Part shown: one piece after another, positions 26,939 to 33,654 of the stretch
Layout: each line of letters starts with the position of its first letter
Position numbering within the stretch: position 1 is the first letter of the stretch
From: Hydrogenophilales bacterium
Lineage (GTDB): Bacteria; Pseudomonadota; Gammaproteobacteria; Burkholderiales; Thiobacillaceae
NCBI GenBank assembly: GCA_016195805.1
Contig: JACPYT010000004.1
Span: 1 to 64,000 of the forward strand
Direction: 5' to 3'
DNA: 64,000 nucleotides
Program-made: the position numbers and the translations under genes
The notes under the pieces: model-generated
What the model saw: only the letters and a program-made list of their open reading frames with translations
Database searches by the model: none
Told to the model about the DNA's origin: nothing

Positions 26939-29088
26939 TCGGCGCGTCCTGATTGGGGGGCGCCGGCGTTGCGCAGCAGGACTTCCATTTCGAGCGCGGG
27001 TACGGGCCGGCTGAAGTAGTAGCCCTGCAGCTCGTCGCAGCCATGCTGGCGCAGGAATTCGAGGTGCGCGCGGGTTTCCACGCCTTCGGCCACCACTTTC
27101 AGGCCGAGCGCGTGGCCTAGGGTGATGATGGCGCGCACGATGGCGGCGTCGTCGGGATCGCTGTCGATGTCGCGCACGAAGCTCTTGTCGACCTTGAGGC
27201 GGTCGACGGGAAAGCGTTTGAGATAGCTCAGGCTGGAATAACCGGTGCCGAAGTCGTCCACTGCAATGTCGACGCCCAGCGCCTTCAGCGACTGCATGGC
27301 GACGTTGATGCGCTCGGCGTCGTGCATGACGAGGGATTCGGTCAGCTCCAGCTCCAGATACGCCGGGTCGAGTTCGGCCAGGGCCAGCGCGGCCGCCACC
27401 GCGTCGACCAGTCCGTCCTGGCGAAACTGGATCGGTGAGAGATTGACCGAGACGCCGATGGGCGGCAGGCCGGCACGCTGCCAGGCGCTGGCCTGGCGGC
27501 AAGCTTCCTGCAGGACCCATTGCCCGATCGGTATGATCAGTCCGCTTTCCTCGGCGATCGAAATGAAGCTGTCCGGCGGGATCAGGCCCTTGCCCGGGCA
27601 GTCCCAGCGGATCAGCGCCTCGGCACTGACGATGCGCCCGCTGGCAACCTCGATGCGCGGCTGGTAGTAGACGTGGAACTCGTTGCGATCGAGCGCATGG
27701 CGCAGGCTGTTTTCCAGCTCGAGCCGCTCGCTGATCGCCCGGTTGAGCTCGCGCGTGTAGAAGTGATAGGTGCCGCGGCCGGATGCCTTGGCCTGGTACA
27801 TGGCGGCATCGGCGCTGCGCAGCAGCGCGTCGGGGTCGGCGCCGTCCTGCGGGTAGCAGCTGATGCCGATGCTGCAACTCAGTCCGTATTCCTGGCCATG
27901 GTGCATCCATGGCTGCGAAATGGATTCCAGCAGGCGACTGACGATGGCGATGATTTCATGGTCGTCGTCCTGCTCGGTAAGCACGATGACGAATTCGTCG
28001 CCGCCCTGGCGCGCCACGCAGTCGTGGCTGCGAATGCAGGACGAGAGCCGTGCCGCAATTTCCAGCAGCAGGCAGTCGCCGACGTGATGGCCGAGGCTGT
28101 CGTTGATCAATTTGAAGTGATCGAGGTCGACGAACACCACCGCCACCAGCTTGCCATCGCGTTGCGCCTTGGCGATGGCCTGGTCGATGCGGTCGCGCAG
28201 CAGCGACCGGTTGGGCAGCCCGGTCAGGCTGTCGTGGCTGGCCTGGTGTTCGAGCTCGGCCTCGTACTGCTTGCGCTCGGTGATGTCGACTACGGTGCCC
28301 TCGAAGAATTGCACGCTGCCGTCGGCATTTTTCACCGCACGCGCATTCTCGGAAATCCAGATGATGCTGCCGTCGTGCCGGTAGACCTGCGACTCGAAGT
28401 TGCGCACCACCCCCTGCGCCTGCATCAGATGCACGAATTCCGCGCGCCGTCCCGGAGACACATAGAGCTGGCGCGTGATGTCCCGCAGATGGATGATCAG
28501 CGCATCCGGCGAGGCATGGCCGTAGATGCGCGCGAGGGCCGGATTGGCATTGAGATAGCGGCCTTCCGGCGTGGTCTGGAAGATGCCTTCGGTGGCGTTC
28601 TCGAAAATGCTGCTGTAGCGGCGAACGGCCTCACGCAGTGCCTCGTTGGTGGCCATGCGCTCGGCGATGTCCTGGATGAAGCCCTCGATCCAGGCCAGCT
28701 GGCCGTACGCATCGCGCAGACCGACGCCGCGCTCCAGCACCCAGCGGATACGGCCGTCGGCACGACGGATGCGGTATTCCACGTCGAAGGATTCGTTGGC
28801 TTCGAGCGCGGCGCGGATCGTGCGGCTGACATGTTCGCGGTCCTCGGGCAGGGTCATCTGGTCGTACGACACGCGGTTGTTGAAGACCAGTTCGTCGGGG
28901 CGGTAGCCAGTGAGCTTGTGGCAGCCCTCGCCGACGAATTCCATGGTCCAGATCGCATCGATGCGGCAGCGGTAGATCATGCCGACCAGGTTGTCGGTGA
29001 TGGTGGTCAGGAGGCGCGTAACGTCGAGCGGCGCGGCGGTGTCCGTCACGTCCGGTTCTGCAAGATGGGCGTGGTGCGGGCTATTCAT
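26935..29088 (-). CDS. PAS-GGDEF-EAL cyclic-di-GMP enzyme
   Basis: This 717-residue cytoplasmic enzyme has two PAS/PAC domains (about 20-145 and 150-275), GGDEF (about 280-450, motif at 362) and EAL (about 465-705, EAL at 490). An RxxD inhibitory site (RSHD) lies five residues before GGDEF. The EAL domain keeps DDFGTGYSSL and AEGVET, so both synthesis and hydrolysis of cyclic di-GMP are possible. The start ATG 29088 overlaps the end of the lactonase-like gene by eight bases and the stop overlaps the following gene. This tight packing implies one operon with the hydrolase. Confidence 0.93.
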   Translation of the reverse strand: MNSPHHAHLAEPDVTDTAAPLDVTRLLTTITDNLVGMIYRCRIDAIWTMEFVGEGCHKLTGYRPDELVFNNRVSYDQMTLPEDREHVSRTIRAALEANESFDVEYRIRRADGRIRWVLERGVGLRDAYGQLAWIEGFIQDIAERMATNEALREAVRRYSSIFENATEGIFQTTPEGRYLNANPALARIYGHASPDALIIHLRDITRQLYVSPGRRAEFVHLMQAQGVVRNFESQVYRHDGSIIWISENARAVKNADGSVQFFEGTVVDITERKQYEAELEHQASHDSLTGLPNRSLLRDRIDQAIAKAQRDGKLVAVVFVDLDHFKLINDSLGHHVGDCLLLEIAARLSSCIRSHDCVARQGGDEFVIVLTEQDDDHEIIAIVSRLLESISQPWMHHGQEYGLSCSIGISCYPQDGADPDALLRSADAAMYQAKASGRGTYHFYTRELNRAISERLELENSLRHALDRNEFHVYYQPRIEVASGRIVSAEALIRWDCPGKGLIPPDSFISIAEESGLIIPIGQWVLQEACRQASAWQRAGLPPIGVSVNLSPIQFRQDGLVDAVAAALALAELDPAYLELELTESLVMHDAERINVAMQSLKALGVDIAVDDFGTGYSSLSYLKRFPVDRLKVDKSFVRDIDSDPDDAAIVRAIITLGHALGLKVVAEGVETRAHLEFLRQHGCDELQGYYFSRPVPALEMEVLLRNAGAPQSGRAE

Positions 29089-29863
29089 GGCATTCCGGGA
29101 AGCGCCGCAGCGTGCGCCAGAAGGCAAGATCGTGGTTGGGCCACAACTCGGCGCGTTCCTGCCGTGCCAGGGATTTGAGCTTGCGGATGCTCGCCAGCGC
29201 CTGGTCCTCGCGGTCCTGCCAGCACAGGCCGGGGGCGATTTCCTGCTCGAGGTTTTCCGCGAGGTCGGCGGCGTCGCCGCACAGGATGAGCGGCGGTCCC
29301 TTCGGCAGTTCGACGAACAGCGACATGTGGCCGGCAGTATGGCCAGGCGTGGCGACGGCGCGCACGCCGGGGAGCAGATCGTATTCGCCCTGCTGCACCG
29401 TCCAGTTTTCGATGCCGGAAAAATCGTCGTCGAACACCGCGATGTCGCGGCCGGAGCGCGCGGCATCGAGCTCGTCCCGCTGCACGTGAACCTCGGCGCC
29501 GCAGACGTCGCAGAGCCCGCCGGCATGGTCGAAATGCAGGTGGCCGACGAACACCACGTCGACGTCGGCAGCGGTCAGCCCCAGGCGCTCCAGGTGATGC
29601 GGGATGCGGTCTTCCTCGCGCATCTCGGGCGGGCCGAAGGGGAAGGTCTCGGGGTCGTAGTAGCGGCGGCGTAGTGTCGGGTCGACGATCTTGGCGTAGT
29701 CGCAGCCGACGTCGTAGAGGATGCGTCCGTTCTTCGTCTCGATCAGGTAGGCGAGGATGGGCGCCTCGATGATCTCGCCGTGGCCGCGGTTGCGCGTCGA
29801 CAGCGATTTGTCGTATTTGTGGAGGCCGGTGAGCAGCGGCCGCATGCGCAATACCTGGGTCAT
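29081..29863 (-). CDS. Metallo-beta-lactamase-fold hydrolase, AHL-lactonase-like
   Basis: This 260-residue protein has the zinc motif HLHFDH at 108-113, a later His in TPGHTAGH (173-179) and the bridging Asp in CGDAAD (Asp198). This is a full dinuclear zinc site. The opening APILAYLIETKNGRILYDVGCD and the length match the AttM/AiiA group of N-acyl-homoserine lactonases better than glyoxalase II or RNase Z. It may open lactone rings of quorum signals or of a metabolic lactone. AGGAAGG precedes the ATG at 29863. First certain gene after the riboswitch; no luxI or luxR lies in the window. Confidence 0.88.
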   Translation of the reverse strand: MTQVLRMRPLLTGLHKYDKSLSTRNRGHGEIIEAPILAYLIETKNGRILYDVGCDYAKIVDPTLRRRYYDPETFPFGPPEMREEDRIPHHLERLGLTAADVDVVFVGHLHFDHAGGLCDVCGAEVHVQRDELDAARSGRDIAVFDDDFSGIENWTVQQGEYDLLPGVRAVATPGHTAGHMSLFVELPKGPPLILCGDAADLAENLEQEIAPGLCWQDREDQALASIRKLKSLARQERAELWPNHDLAFWRTLRRFPECHE

Positions 29864-29882
29864 GGTGTCGCCTTCCTGGATG

Positions 29883-30080
29883 TCAGGCTCGTCGTGCCGC
29901 GGTCAGGACGGACATTGGCATCGCACCGACAACGTCGTCGGCCAGCACGCGCTTCACCCGCTGACGACGGATGGGCAGCGGCAACCTGAGCCGGGCGCAG
30001 CGCAGGCTGGCGGGACGGAGATAGAGGTGGGCCCGCCCGCAGGCCTTGTCGTGTACACGAAGCGGACGGTTCATAAGCAT
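29883..30080 (-). CDS. Possible 65-residue basic protein just after the riboswitch
   Basis: This open frame begins 34 bases after the riboswitch hairpin and ends 19 bases before the hydrolase start, so it would be the first gene of the operon. Third codon positions are strongly GC-rich like true local genes, and a weak GGAA site lies before the ATG. The product is very Arg-rich (about 15 of 65) and resembles nothing I know. It could equally be untranslated leader. Confidence 0.35.
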   Translation of the reverse strand: MLMNRPLRVHDKACGRAHLYLRPASLRCARLRLPLPIRRQRVKRVLADDVVGAMPMSVLTAARRA

Positions 30081-30110
30081 GGTGAATTCCGTGGAGATTG
30101 CAGGTGTATA

Positions 30111-30232
30111 AGTCCCGGGAGCGCGACCCTCGCGTCTCCCGGGCTTTTGTCCCTCCGTGGAGCCCCGCCTGACGGCGGGACCGGCGGCTCTCGGACCAGC
30201 ATCCCCCGCGGGACCGGAACCCTAGCCCTCCT
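30111..30232 (-). promoter_or_regulatory. ykkC-class riboswitch, guanidine-I type
   Basis: The minus strand reads, in order, the highly conserved elements of the guanidine-I aptamer. These are CTAGGGTTCCG at 30225-30215, CTGGTCCGAGAG at 30199-30188, a GC-rich P2-type hairpin (CCCGCC-GTCA-GGCGGG) at about 30182-30167, CACGGAGGGA at 30159-30150, and AAAAGCCCGGGAGA at 30148-30135. The last element enters a very strong hairpin (30143-30114, arms CCCGGGAG and CTCCCGGG) that probably forms the switching part. The family binds guanidinium; close variants bind ppGpp or PRPP, but the AAAAGCCCGGGAGA end is as in guanidine-I. It would control the lactonase/GGDEF-EAL operon downstream. Confidence 0.9.
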
Positions 30233-30576
30233 TCGCGGTACGTGCAGGCGATAACGCGCCGCTTTTCCCGTTGAACTTCTCAAAGCAACCGCTGTGCCAG
30301 CCGTCGCGCGTGGCGGCGAATACCCGACAAGTGCCCGCCGTTTCTGGACACGGCCTGGCGTGGCCTGCATGGTCGGGGGGTGGCGTCGCCGGGGCGTGAC
30401 CGGAATTGGTGCGGCCGTCGCCCGCGTGCGCACCAAAGCGGGGGCTGGCGGGCGCCCTGACCGGTTGGATCTGCTGGAATCTGCCGGCCTGTGCGGTCGC
30501 GGCGTCCAAGAAGCCAAAAACAGACTAAAGTATTCAAATGCAGGCGGGGAAGATCACTTTTTCATAAAGGGAGATT
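30233..30576. other. Divergent spacer upstream of the riboswitch and of the FapF-like gene
   Basis: No gene is supported in these 344 bases. It must hold the promoter of the riboswitch transcript (minus strand) and that of the FapF-like gene (plus strand), but no clear -35/-10 pair or sigma-54 site was found in it. An AAAGGGAG ribosome binding site ends it at about 30567-30574. Confidence 0.5.
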
Positions 30577-31908
30577 ATGTCCAGTGCTTTCATCGATACC
30601 GTGAAGTCATGCCGGATGTGGGCTGCGCCCCGAGTGCTGGCGGCTTTCCTGGCGAAGGCCGGCTTGATTGCTGCCACCCTCGCTCTCCCCGCACCGGCTG
30701 CCGTGGCTGCCGAAGCGCCCCCCGACCCGGGAGAGCTGGCAACGATCAAGCAGCAGCTGGCGGACGAAGCCCGGGCGCTGGCGGCGCAGCAGCGTCAACT
30801 GGCGGAGGACATGAAAAAGCTGGAAGCCCACAAGCGGGCACTGCAGGACAGCCAGCGCCGCCTGAGCCTGCTGCAAAAACAGCTGGGCATGGCGCCGAAC
30901 GAACCGCGGGCGGACGACACCGACCTTCTCGTGTCGGGCGGGCAGGGCGGCGGCAGCGCCCCGGAGAGCCCCCCGGTCGACGTCGGCACGCTGTTCGCGC
31001 AGCCCACCATCCTCACCCCCAAGGGGGCGGTGGTGTTCGAGCCCTCGCTGCAGTATTCCTTCAGCAACTCGGACCGCGTCTCGATCGTCGGCTACAGTAT
31101 TCTGCCCGCGCTGGTGATCGGCCTCATCGACGTGCGCACGGTCAGCCGCAGCACCTGGATCGCCGCGGCCGACGTGCGCTACGGCCTGACCAGCCGGCTG
31201 GAACTCGAGGCCAAGCTTCCCTATGTCTATCGCTACGACGACACGCTCAGTCGTCCGCTCGACCTGAATGGCGGCGCTACTGACCAGTTGTTCAACGCCA
31301 GCGGCAACGGGATCGGCGATATCGAACTGGCTGCGCGCTACCAGCTGAATCTGCCCAAGGGGGACGATCCCTTCTATATTGCCGGCCTGCGCCTGAAAAC
31401 CCGCACCGGCAAGGATCCGTTCGATGTGAGCTATGCGACCGGCTCGACGCTCACCACCTATGGCTCGGTGCAGACGGAACTGCCGACCGGCTCGGGTTTC
31501 TACACCCTGCAGCCCAGCCTGAGTGTGGTCCTGCCGGCCGATCCGGCGGTGTTTTTCGGCGGCATCAGTTACCTGTGGAACATCAAGCGCGATATCAACA
31601 AGAATGTCGGTGGCGTCCAGATTGGACAGGTGGACCCGGGCGACGGCGTCGACATCAACCTGGGCATGGGTCTGGCGCTCAACGAAAGGAGCTCGTTCAG
31701 TGTAGGCTACGAGCACACTTGGCTCGGCAAAAGCACGCTGAACGGCGTCACCCCGCCCACCGAGCTGTCGACGCAATTGGCCAGCCTGCTGGTGGGCTAC
31801 TCCTATCGGCTGAACAAGACCACCAACCTCAACCTGTCGATTGGCGCCGGGCTGACCAACGACACGCCGGATACGCAGATCACCCTGCGCGTGCCGATCC
31901 GCTTCTAG
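30577..31908 (+). CDS. FapF-like outer-membrane amyloid export channel
   Basis: This 443-residue protein has a long signal peptide (to about 44), then a predicted coiled coil (about 52-106, QLADEARALAAQQRQLAEDM), a Gly-rich linker, and a beta-barrel from about 128 to the final Phe (VPIRF). This layout and length match FapF, the trimeric barrel with N-terminal coiled coil that exports Fap amyloid subunits in Pseudomonas. Automated tools often name such barrels phenol-degradation MetA-like. It faces the other fap-like genes convergently instead of ending their operon. A terminator follows. Confidence 0.82.
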   Translation: MSSAFIDTVKSCRMWAAPRVLAAFLAKAGLIAATLALPAPAAVAAEAPPDPGELATIKQQLADEARALAAQQRQLAEDMKKLEAHKRALQDSQRRLSLLQKQLGMAPNEPRADDTDLLVSGGQGGGSAPESPPVDVGTLFAQPTILTPKGAVVFEPSLQYSFSNSDRVSIVGYSILPALVIGLIDVRTVSRSTWIAAADVRYGLTSRLELEAKLPYVYRYDDTLSRPLDLNGGATDQLFNASGNGIGDIELAARYQLNLPKGDDPFYIAGLRLKTRTGKDPFDVSYATGSTLTTYGSVQTELPTGSGFYTLQPSLSVVLPADPAVFFGGISYLWNIKRDINKNVGGVQIGQVDPGDGVDINLGMGLALNERSSFSVGYEHTWLGKSTLNGVTPPTELSTQLASLLVGYSYRLNKTTNLNLSIGAGLTNDTPDTQITLRVPIRF

Positions 31909-31935
31909 GTCGCCATTATCGGCAGCAAATCCGTC

Positions 31936-31960
31936 AAGCCAGGCTTTGCCTGGCTTTTTT
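31936..31960 (+). terminator. Rho-independent terminator after the FapF-like gene
   Basis: Hairpin AAGCCAGGC-TTT-GCCTGGCTT followed by a run of T, 27 bases after the stop codon. The run lies on the plus strand, so it ends the FapF-like transcript. Confidence 0.85.
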
Positions 31961-31966
31961 CCGGAC

Positions 31967-32557
31967 TCAGCGCAGGCCTGCGGCGCTCATCTGGTTGAGC
32001 GCCGCACCGAGGCGCATGGCGGCTGCAGCCTGCTGGATCGACAAGGTGGCGTTCATTACCGTGAGGTTGCGGATGACCTGGTTGTTCACCGTGTTCTGGA
32101 TCACGGTGTTCAGGGCTGCCAGCGATTGTGGCAGGGTGAAGGTATTGCCGGTGCCGTTCTGGACTAAGGTGAGCACGCCCTGGTTGTTGAGCACCTGGGT
32201 GGTCACCGTGGTGGGAGACGTGCTGCTTTGCGCGATCTGCGGCGGCGGGCTGGTGTCAGCCGGCGGGGGAGCGCTGGCCACCGCGCTCGCCGGTGTCGGG
32301 GCCATGGGGCCGAACTGCAGCGGGGTGAGCTTCATGGAGGACACCAGCTCGCCATTGACGTAGGTGAGCTGCTCCAGCGAAAAGGCCAGCGTCAGCTGCA
32401 TGCCGTTGATGTTGAATTCGAATCCCCCACGCATGGCGTCGAGGTCGGCGTCGCTGGCGGCGGCGTAGTCCTCGAAGCCCGGCAACGCGGCGTGTGCCGT
32501 GCTGCCGGCGAACAGGGCTGCCGCCGCCAGCAAGCGGGGAGCGAAATGTGTGTTCAT
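31967..32557 (-). CDS. FapE-like small secreted protein with double-glycine motif
   Basis: This 196-residue secreted protein has a signal peptide (to about residue 23, TAHA), then SDADLDAMRGG (GG at 44-45). The motif resembles the leader end cut by C39 peptidases. A Pro/Ser/Thr linker follows, then a C-terminal part rich in Asn, Gln and Val (TLVQNGTGN, TVIQNTVNNQVIRNLTV). The place beside the C39 gene, the size and the C-terminal style suggest FapE or another minor amyloid subunit. It is the last gene of the minus-strand operon, nine bases after the peptidase gene. Homology to FapE is by pattern, not by search. Confidence 0.7.
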   Translation of the reverse strand: MNTHFAPRLLAAAALFAGSTAHAALPGFEDYAAASDADLDAMRGGFEFNINGMQLTLAFSLEQLTYVNGELVSSMKLTPLQFGPMAPTPASAVASAPPPADTSPPPQIAQSSTSPTTVTTQVLNNQGVLTLVQNGTGNTFTLPQSLAALNTVIQNTVNNQVIRNLTVMNATLSIQQAAAAMRLGAALNQMSAAGLR

Positions 32558-32566
32558 GGTGATCTC

Positions 32567-33247
32567 TCAATAGTCGCCGACCTGCCTGCGCAGCAGGGTC
32601 GCGTTGGCGAGACCGTCGGGGCCGTTAGCCAGGCCCAGCGGCGCTTTTTCCTTCACCCGCCAGTCCTGGGGTTGGTTGAATACGGCCTTCTGGTCGAGGC
32701 CGTTGATGACGAAGAGGATCTTGCTCGCCATCATTTTCTCGAATTGCGGCATTGAATAGATTCTTCCGCCCAGCGAGGGGTCGCCGACGGCGACCAGGCC
32801 GTCACGGATGCCCTTGACGACGACGAAATGGTTGTAGCCGTTTTCGCGGATCAGCACGATGGCCGGGATGCCCACGCTCGCCAGCCGGCTGAGCGGGGCG
32901 GCATAGCCATCGGCGGAATAGCCGCGGCTTTGCAGGAAATGCTTGAGGTCGAGCAGCGAGAAGCCTTCGCGGCGGATCTTCTGGTGATCACCGTTATCCC
33001 ACATGGCCTTGAAGATGGTCGGCTCGTCGACCGGGTCGCCGTAATGATAGGTCAGCAGGGTCGAGAGCGCGGCGGAGCCGCAGCTGAAGTCCAGCTCCTG
33101 GCGAACGGTCTGGCGGAATTGGCGTTCCTTGAGACTCTTGACCTTGACGTTGAAAATGCCGCCGTCCACGCCTTGCACGGGAACCGACCCGGCCCACGCC
33201 GGTGGTGCGAGCAGCAGGGCGAACGCAAGCACGAGCAGAGCGCGCAT
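32567..33247 (-). CDS. FapD-like C39 cysteine peptidase
   Basis: This 226-residue secreted protein (signal peptide to about residue 19) is a lone C39 peptidase domain. The oxyanion Gln (Q50) and nucleophile Cys56 lie in QELDFSCGSAALSTLL, the His is H140 in NHFVVV, and the Asp D156 in GDPSLG. FapD of the Pseudomonas Fap system has this domain and length. Unlike C39 domains of bacteriocin exporters it is not fused to an ABC transporter and would act in the periplasm. Start is one base after the stop of the upstream gene. I infer that it trims the two neighbouring proteins after their GG motif. Confidence 0.88.
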   Translation of the reverse strand: MRALLVLAFALLLAPPAWAGSVPVQGVDGGIFNVKVKSLKERQFRQTVRQELDFSCGSAALSTLLTYHYGDPVDEPTIFKAMWDNGDHQKIRREGFSLLDLKHFLQSRGYSADGYAAPLSRLASVGIPAIVLIRENGYNHFVVVKGIRDGLVAVGDPSLGGRIYSMPQFEKMMASKILFVINGLDQKAVFNQPQDWRVKEKAPLGLANGPDGLANATLLRRQVGDY

Positions 33248-33248
33248 C

Positions 33249-33596
33249 TCACTGCACCTGCAGATTGAGTATCGTGGCGTTCTGGATCAGCACGTTGTTG
33301 CCGGAATTCTGGATCACTGTGGAAAATCCGGAATTGCCAGTCAGCGCGCCATCGGTGACGTAGTTGCTTCCCGTCACGCTGTCGAGGGCGGTGTTGTTGT
33401 AGACCGAGGCGTTGAGGTCGTTGAGGTTGGAGATGGTGGTCGTCCCGCCGCGGTGAGCTGCCAGTTCGGAATCGGGCACGGCCTCAGCGAAGCCGGCAGG
33501 GGCCAGGCTTTTTTGCGCGGCTGCCGGATCGCCCCGTGCCGCCGTCGCAGCCAGGAATGGGGCTGTGGCCAGCAATAGCAGGATTGCGTGTTTCAT
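33249..33596 (-). CDS. Small secreted Fap-like protein with double-glycine motif
   Basis: This 115-residue protein has a signal peptide (to about 20), then PDSELAAHRGG with GG at 50-51. This follows the xSxxELxxxxGG pattern of peptides cut by C39 proteases. The C-terminus GFSTVIQNSGNNVLIQ resembles amyloid repeat units. The start ATG 33596 has GGAAGG nine bases ahead; an ATG three codons earlier would lie on that site. Position and size suggest the FapA or FapB slot. Between the fibre candidate and the C39 peptidase. Confidence 0.7.
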   Translation of the reverse strand: MKHAILLLLATAPFLAATAARGDPAAAQKSLAPAGFAEAVPDSELAAHRGGTTTISNLNDLNASVYNNTALDSVTGSNYVTDGALTGNSGFSTVIQNSGNNVLIQNATILNLQVQ

Positions 33597-33654
33597 GATT
33601 GCCATCCTTCCAGGAAACACCCCGGGGCCGCTGGGCGGTCCCGGGGCATACGGG

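Noticed and set aside
30411-30576. Search for a sigma-54 site before the FapF-like gene
   Set aside because: No GG-N10-GC match with a good TGGCAC box was found, so joint RpoN control of this gene is not claimed.
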